DNA from: a virus | Virus record (IMG/VR): IMGVR_UViG_3300044961_000027 | Span: 1-25,160 of that record | Direction: 5' to 3' (one strand) | DNA length: 25,160 nucleotides | The notes under the pieces: generated by a model | Told to the model about the DNA's origin: nothing | The model's database searches: none | Seen by the model: only the letters and a program-made list of their open reading frames with translations | Shown here: positions 22,435 to 25,160 of the stretch, in pieces | How the letters are laid out: each line of letters begins with the position of its first letter | Position numbering within the stretch: the first letter of the stretch is position 1 | Translations under genes and position numbers: made by a program

Positions 22435-22661
22435 GTAGATTTATAGCGTTCAGTTTCGGGCTTATTATAGCGCTTTTAATCGTAAGACAAGACAAACTAT
22501 CGCACGAAAAAAGAAAGTGCGAAATAAAGGCTAAAATAGCCGAAAAACAGCTTGTAAGTTGTGCGGGCAAATATCGCAAGTTACTAACTTACGAAAATGA
22601 TAATTTTAAAAAAAGGGTAGAAAGGTTCTGTCCATGTATTAATCAATTGAATCAAAAGTAA
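22431..22661 (+). CDS. Small membrane-anchored hypothetical protein (76 aa)
   Basis: 76 residues, ATGA-coupled to the nuclease gene. An N-terminal hydrophobic segment (FIAFSFGLIIALLIV, ~4-18) is followed by a highly charged helical tail (SHEKRKCEIKAKIAEKQLVS) and a Cys pair near the end (CPC). It could be a small inner-membrane protein with a cytoplasmic or periplasmic coiled-coil tail. No lipobox is evident. Function unknown. Confidence 0.5.
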   Translation: MSRFIAFSFGLIIALLIVRQDKLSHEKRKCEIKAKIAEKQLVSCAGKYRKLLTYENDNFKKRVERFCPCINQLNQK

Positions 22662-22662
22662 A

Positions 22663-22887
22663 ATGGAAAACAAAAACAATTCAGGTGTGGCTTTTAAAAA
22701 TGACAAAAAAACCACCGAAAAACAACCCGATTACAAAGGAAAAGCAGTAGTTGACGGAGTGGAGAAAGAAATTGCAATTTGGGTGCGTGAAAGCAAAACA
22801 GGCACGAAGTACTTTAGCTTGATGTTTTCAGAGCCTTTAAAAAAGTCAGAAGGAGGTAAAAATGAAAGCGGAGATTTGCCGTTCTGA
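22663..22887 (+). CDS. SSB-like small protein with an SSB-type acidic C-terminal tip
   Basis: 74 residues. The core DYKGKAVVDGVEKEIAIWVR (23-42) followed by ESKTGTKYFSLMFSEP (43-58) looks like half of an OB-fold with aromatic DNA-stacking residues (Trp40, Tyr50, Phe51). The C-terminus is GKNESGDLPF, close to the DDIPF tip through which bacterial SSB recruits partner proteins. It sits just after the annealase and nuclease genes, where a single-strand binding protein would be useful. It is far shorter than a normal SSB, so it may bind ssDNA as an oligomer or act as a decoy for SSB partners. The coding end also contains the Shine-Dalgarno sequence of the next gene. Confidence 0.55.
   Translation: MENKNNSGVAFKNDKKTTEKQPDYKGKAVVDGVEKEIAIWVRESKTGTKYFSLMFSEPLKKSEGGKNESGDLPF
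22850..22857 (+). promoter_or_regulatory. Perfect Shine-Dalgarno sequence for the 22862 gene
   Basis: AAGGAGGT lies four bases before the ATG at 22862. Genes in this window otherwise lack such sites, as is usual for Bacteroidota, so this one stands out. It lies within the coding region of the SSB-like gene (codons for Glu-Gly-Gly), so it may partly be a by-product of that protein sequence. Confidence 0.6.
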
Positions 22888-23125
22888 TATAGGTCGCTTA
22901 GATTATCCTATCCATGTCTTAAAGGCGTGGGTAGGTGATATGGCTAGGGCTTTTCCTTTAAACGTAGATAGTAAAGATAAGCGTTCAGTATCAGATTATC
23001 ATCGACATTCAAACGAAATGATAAAACGGATAAAAGCCATTGAAACTGCCATAAAAATATTAGAAAAAGAAAACAGACAAAGTTTATTTGAAGAAGAAAT
23101 CAACGTAAAACTTTACAACTTATGA
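22862..23125 (+). CDS. Hypothetical protein (87 aa)
   Basis: 87 residues; it overlaps the SSB-like gene by 26 bases and has a strong Shine-Dalgarno sequence. DYPIHVLKAWVGDMARAFPL (~14-33) then a basic stretch (KDKRSVSDYHRHSNEMIKRI, ~38-57) and a final helix (ETAIKILEKENRQSLFEEEI). The look is of a small helical, possibly nucleic-acid- or protein-binding factor. No family was recognised. Confidence 0.5.
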   Translation: MKAEICRSDIGRLDYPIHVLKAWVGDMARAFPLNVDSKDKRSVSDYHRHSNEMIKRIKAIETAIKILEKENRQSLFEEEINVKLYNL

Positions 23126-23307
23126 AAACAATAGTAAAATTAATAGCTATTTATTTAATTGTATCAATAATTCTATCAATAGGTCTTATAGGTGCTAAGT
23201 TATCCGGTGGTAAATATAGTATTATAGGCATTATAATGAACCAATTTATAACCGTACCCGCTGCGATATACTTATATGAAAAACTAGAAAAAATATTTGA
23301 CTTATGA
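23122..23307 (+). CDS. Small two-helix membrane protein (61 aa)
   Basis: 61 residues with two predicted transmembrane segments (~4-26, LIAIYLIVSIILSIGLIG; and ~33-52, IIGIIMNQFITVPAAIYL) joined by a short polar loop. Overlaps of four bases at both ends show it belongs to the same unit as the HTH gene. No recognised family. A role in membrane-linked host interference is possible but unproven. Confidence 0.5.
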   Translation: MKTIVKLIAIYLIVSIILSIGLIGAKLSGGKYSIIGIIMNQFITVPAAIYLYEKLEKIFDL

Positions 23308-23489
23308 AAACAACCATAACCAAACAACTAAAGAAGCGAGGCTACAAGTTAAAGGAATTTGCTTTAATGATGGGTATTAGCGTTCAACACTGCTACAAAC
23401 TAAATAAACTCAAGAATAAGCGATTTTCGCAACAGCAATTAAAAGTGCTTAATGAATGCTTAGGCGATGATTGGCTGGAGATATTATAA
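23304..23489 (+). CDS. Small Cro/XRE-like HTH protein
   Basis: 61 residues. KKRGYKLKEFALMMGISVQH (~10-29) followed by CYKLNKLKNKRFSQQQLKVL (~30-49) has the helix-turn-helix layout of XRE-type DNA-binding domains, with ALMMGISVQ as helix-turn and YKLNK in the recognition helix. The size is that of a bare HTH domain, as in Cro. It may control the early promoters at 20112 or 20906, but no operator was found. It overlaps the upstream gene by four bases. Confidence 0.65.
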   Translation: MKTTITKQLKKRGYKLKEFALMMGISVQHCYKLNKLKNKRFSQQQLKVLNECLGDDWLEIL

Positions 23490-23507
23490 ATCTTTTAAAA
23501 CTAAACT

Positions 23508-23801
23508 ATGTTATACAATGACCATTTTCAGAATTTTAAGGTATATCAGATACCTAAAGCACAATTAATAATTGCAGATATTCCTTATAACTTAGGAAAT
23601 AATGCTTATGCTTCTAACCCTGCATGGTATAAGGCCGGTGATAATAAAAATGGAGAAAGCGAATTAGCGGGAAAAGAATTTTTTGATACTGAGAAAAATT
23701 TTAAACCAATGGATTTTAGATACTCAATAAAAAATGAAATATATAAAATAATATGGATTTGCAAAAACAAAACTAGAACAAATAAGCCCAACACTTTTTA
23801 A
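23508..23801 (+). pseudogene. Truncated DNA methyltransferase remnant
   Basis: The first ~70 residues look like the N-terminus of a phage adenine-type DNA methyltransferase: QIPKAQLIIADIPYNLGNNA (~14-33) holds the catalytic DIPY motif (variant of DPPY), followed by GDNKNGESELAGKEFFDTEKNF. From about residue 72 the pattern breaks into an unrelated Lys/Ile/Asn-rich tail ending TRTNKPNTF, and the frame stops. Full-length members are, to my knowledge, well over 200 residues and carry a SAM-binding motif (FxGxG) that is absent here. No remaining C-terminal part is visible before NinG, which starts one base later. It is probably a deletion remnant; a short functional DNA-binding protein is less likely. 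Confidence 0.7.
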
Positions 23802-23802
23802 A

Positions 23803-24330
23803 ATGAAAACTTGCAAGGTGTGTAAGTCGAAATTCGAGGCAAAATATTCAAGTCTTCAATTAGTCTGTTCGGCAAAATGCGCTTACGAATACGGACGTAA
23901 ACAAGTAGAAAAAAAGAACAAAGAAGCAAAAAAAGAAGCCAAAGAAAAACTCTTAACTCACAAAGATTATCTTAAAATGCTTCAAGTTGTATTCAATAAT
24001 TACATACGTTTAAGAGATAAAGACAAACCTTGTATAAGTTGCGATAAACCTTTAAAGGACAAATATGATGCAGGACATTACTTTAGTGTAGGTGGTTATC
24101 CGAATGTACGTTTTGATGAGTTTAACGTTTGGGCACAGTGTGTTTACTGTAATCAACATAAACGCGGTGCTATACATGAATATACGCAAGGACTCATTAA
24201 ACGAATTGGTGAAACTGAATTTAACTTACTTCGTGAGCGAGCATATCAAATGCCTTTAAAATTAAGCATTTTAGAAATTAAAGAAAAAATAAAATATTAC
24301 AAGTTAAAAATCAAAGAATTAAAAATGTAA
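23803..24330 (+). CDS. ninG: NinG / recombination-associated Zn protein
   Basis: 175 residues, close to the usual length of the NinG (Rap) family. An N-terminal zinc-finger-like set (Cys4, Cys7, Cys22, Cys26; MKTCKVCKSKFEAKYS) is followed by a basic helical middle (~31-50). Then come CISCDKPLKDKYDAGHYFSV (~77-96, with His92) and QCVYCNQHKRG (Cys113, Cys116, His119), an HNH-like zinc core. Lambda NinG acts in Holliday-junction-related recombination as a structure-specific nuclease. Here it follows the recombination module and a methyltransferase remnant. An in-frame upstream extension of ~17 codons exists but has no start, so ATG 23803 is chosen. Confidence 0.85.
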   Translation: MKTCKVCKSKFEAKYSSLQLVCSAKCAYEYGRKQVEKKNKEAKKEAKEKLLTHKDYLKMLQVVFNNYIRLRDKDKPCISCDKPLKDKYDAGHYFSVGGYPNVRFDEFNVWAQCVYCNQHKRGAIHEYTQGLIKRIGETEFNLLRERAYQMPLKLSILEIKEKIKYYKLKIKELKM

Positions 24331-24336
24331 AAAAGT

Positions 24337-24519
24337 TTTGCAGATTAAAATAATTATTGTAAATTATCACCCGAATGGAATAATACGCTTCACAACCGTA
24401 CCGTTCAAAAAAAGTAGGTAACATGATAAGAAAATTATTAATAAAGCCTTTGGCGAGTAAAGTGTGCAAGAGCCTACCTTGCGTTGTGAACACTTGAAAG
24501 TCAAGGGCTTTTTATATTT
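24337..24519 (+). promoter_or_regulatory. Candidate structured leader or small RNA region with promoter-like and terminator-like parts
   Basis: 190 non-coding bases. TTTG (24337-24340), 19 nt later TAAATTAT (24360-24367), is a weak promoter. Long-range pairing is visible: TTCACAAC (24389-24396) with GTTGTGAA (24483-24490), enclosing AGGTA (24416-24420) with TACCT (24475-24479). At the 3' side CTTGA (24493-24497) / TCAAG (24501-24505) makes a hairpin. AAGAGCC (24468-24474) can pair with GGCTTTT (24506-24512) before a T-rich run, a terminator-like arrangement that competes with the long-range fold. This could be an attenuated leader for the 24520 gene or a separate RNA. Confidence 0.35.
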
Positions 24520-24684
24520 ATGGATATAGAAAAAATAAAAAAGCACAACGACATTATTGTTGAACTTGAACGTGATTATGGAGATGCCTATTATTATTTA
24601 TTTGGTAAATGTATAATGCAAGGTATGGATATTGAAACAGCAATTTATTATTGTTGGAATAAACTTAAAAAAGAAAGAAAATGA
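24520..24684 (+). CDS. Small hypothetical protein (54 aa)
   Basis: A 54-residue frame, MDIEKIKKHNDIIVELERDY and a Tyr-rich remainder (GDAYYYLFGKCIMQGMD), largely helical. It begins just behind the structured non-coding region and its stop overlaps the next start (ATGA), which supports translation. Two cysteines are at residues 31 and 45. No family was recognised. Confidence 0.5.
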   Translation: MDIEKIKKHNDIIVELERDYGDAYYYLFGKCIMQGMDIETAIYYCWNKLKKERK

Positions 24685-25160
24685 GAAAGTATTTTAAATT
24701 TTATAAATCATATCATGATGTAATGAATGAATTAGAAGAAAAAGATAGGGTATCTTTTATATCAATATTATTAGACAAACAATTTTATTTTATTGAGCCA
24801 GACCTTAGTAAACTTTCTCCTATGGTTAAATTTGCTTATATAAGCGTAAAGCATTCTGTTGATACTCAAATAAAAGGATATGAAAGTTTAATGAAAAAAA
24901 AGGCAAAAAAAACAGAGCCTGAAATAGACCCTGCGCCAGGGGGGGGAGCAGACCCTGAAGAACAATATATAATACATAATACACAATACATAATAGATAA
25001 TAATATAATAGATAATAATATAATAGATAATATAGAAAATAAAAAATATAACTTTAAAAAAGAAATGATAAACTATGGTTTTGAAAAAGAACTTATAGAA
25101 GATTGGTTAGAAGTTAGAAAAAAGAAAAAAGCAGCAAATACACAAACAGCGCTTAATGGA
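24681..25160 (+). CDS. DUF6291-type phage replication protein (3' end outside window)
   Basis: The frame stays open for 160 residues to the window edge. The N-terminal domain (~1-72) matches DUF6291: YFKFYKSYHDVMNELEEKDR (4-23), ISILLDKQFYFIEPD (~28-42), KFAYISVKHSVDTQIKGYES (~50-69). A Lys/Pro/Gly linker follows, including a run of eight G (24939-24946, read Pro-Gly-Gly-Gly), and an Ile-Asn repeat (IIDNN). The second conserved stretch (~130-160: FKKEMINYGFEKELIEDWLE) is helical, as in phage replication-initiation proteins (DnaD/replisome-organiser-like), and supports the continuing frame after the G tract. It probably helps load the replication machinery. ATGA overlap with the previous gene. 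Confidence 0.75.
   Translation, partial: MRKYFKFYKSYHDVMNELEEKDRVSFISILLDKQFYFIEPDLSKLSPMVKFAYISVKHSVDTQIKGYESLMKKKAKKTEPEIDPAPGGGADPEEQYIIHNTQYIIDNNIIDNNIIDNIENKKYNFKKEMINYGFEKELIEDWLEVRKKKKAANTQTALNG
24939..24946 (+). repeat. G8 homopolymer in the DUF6291-type gene
   Basis: Eight consecutive G in an otherwise AT-rich gene; the frame is intact in this copy (Pro-Gly-Gly-Gly). Such tracts can change length by polymerase slippage. Confidence 0.8.
24990..25031 (+). repeat. In-frame 15-nt tandem repeat, about 2.8 copies
   Basis: ATAATAGATAATAAT at 24990-25004 and 25005-25019, with a partial third copy at 25020-25031. It encodes the linker repeat Ile-Ile-Asp-Asn-Asn and lies in frame between the two conserved domains of the replication protein. 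Confidence 0.85.

Noticed and set aside
23752-23802. Extension of NinG upstream in frame (YGFAKTKLEQISPTLFK) as a longer N-terminus or leftover methyltransferase C-terminus
   Set aside because: A TAA lies at 23749-23751 and there is no start codon before ATG 23803; the residues do not resemble known methyltransferase motifs.
24939-24946. G8 tract as a frameshift that breaks the replication gene
   Set aside because: The conserved C-terminal segment (FKKEMINYGFEKELIEDWLE) remains in frame downstream, so this copy is intact.

Overview
The window is a contiguous piece of a tailed double-stranded DNA phage or prophage that infects a member of the Bacteroidota, most likely a Flavobacterium-like host. 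The evidence is strongly AT-rich DNA, promoters of the Bacteroidota type (TTG, 18-20 nt, TAnnTTTG), A-rich leaders mostly without Shine-Dalgarno sequences, and several families typical of Bacteroidota phages (DUF5675 lysis protein, DUF6291 replication protein, tape measure with a C-terminal FAEGTERVTGG motif). All protein genes lie on the + strand, closely packed, with many ATGA or TAATG overlaps. Both ends are cut: the window starts inside the tape measure gene and stops inside a replication gene.

Layout. 1-5939: tail module (tape measure end, large tail-tip protein, two fibre or adsorption proteins). 5940-6630: an isolated unit with its own promoter, a 5' UTR hairpin, a Cys-containing small structural protein (best guess tail tube) and an intrinsic terminator. 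6631-8139: a glycosyltransferase, a class I methyltransferase and a small Cys protein, placed unusually between tail and head genes. 8127-13255: head module (portal with a zinc-ribbon-like insertion, Mu F-like protein, small protein, scaffold, major capsid protein, terminator). 13267-16902: neck or tail-completion genes, another fibre and a small protein. 16886-17667: holin and DUF5675 lysis protein. 17669-19843: a second transcription unit with a DEDDy exonuclease, a nucleotide-modification-associated protein, small unknowns and a likely one-protein spanin.

19844-20181 is a 338-nt gap between the late and early sides. It holds a terminator, a minus-strand promoter that would transcribe a compact three-way-junction RNA, and a plus-strand early promoter. 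This is the most interesting non-coding locus here. 20182-24330 is the early region: small unknown proteins, a Rad52-like annealing protein, a Cas4-like Fe-S PD-(D/E)XK nuclease, a small SSB-like protein, a Cro-like HTH protein, the truncated remnant of a DNA methyltransferase, and NinG. 24331-24519 is a second structured non-coding stretch, followed by a small gene and the start of a DUF6291-type replication gene with a G8 tract and AT-rich repeats in its linker.

Together the genes give virion assembly, lysis (holin, DUF5675, spanin) and a Red-like recombination set. No terminase, integrase or clear repressor is visible, so those must lie outside the window or be unrecognised. All assignments come from reading the sequence; no database search was run.
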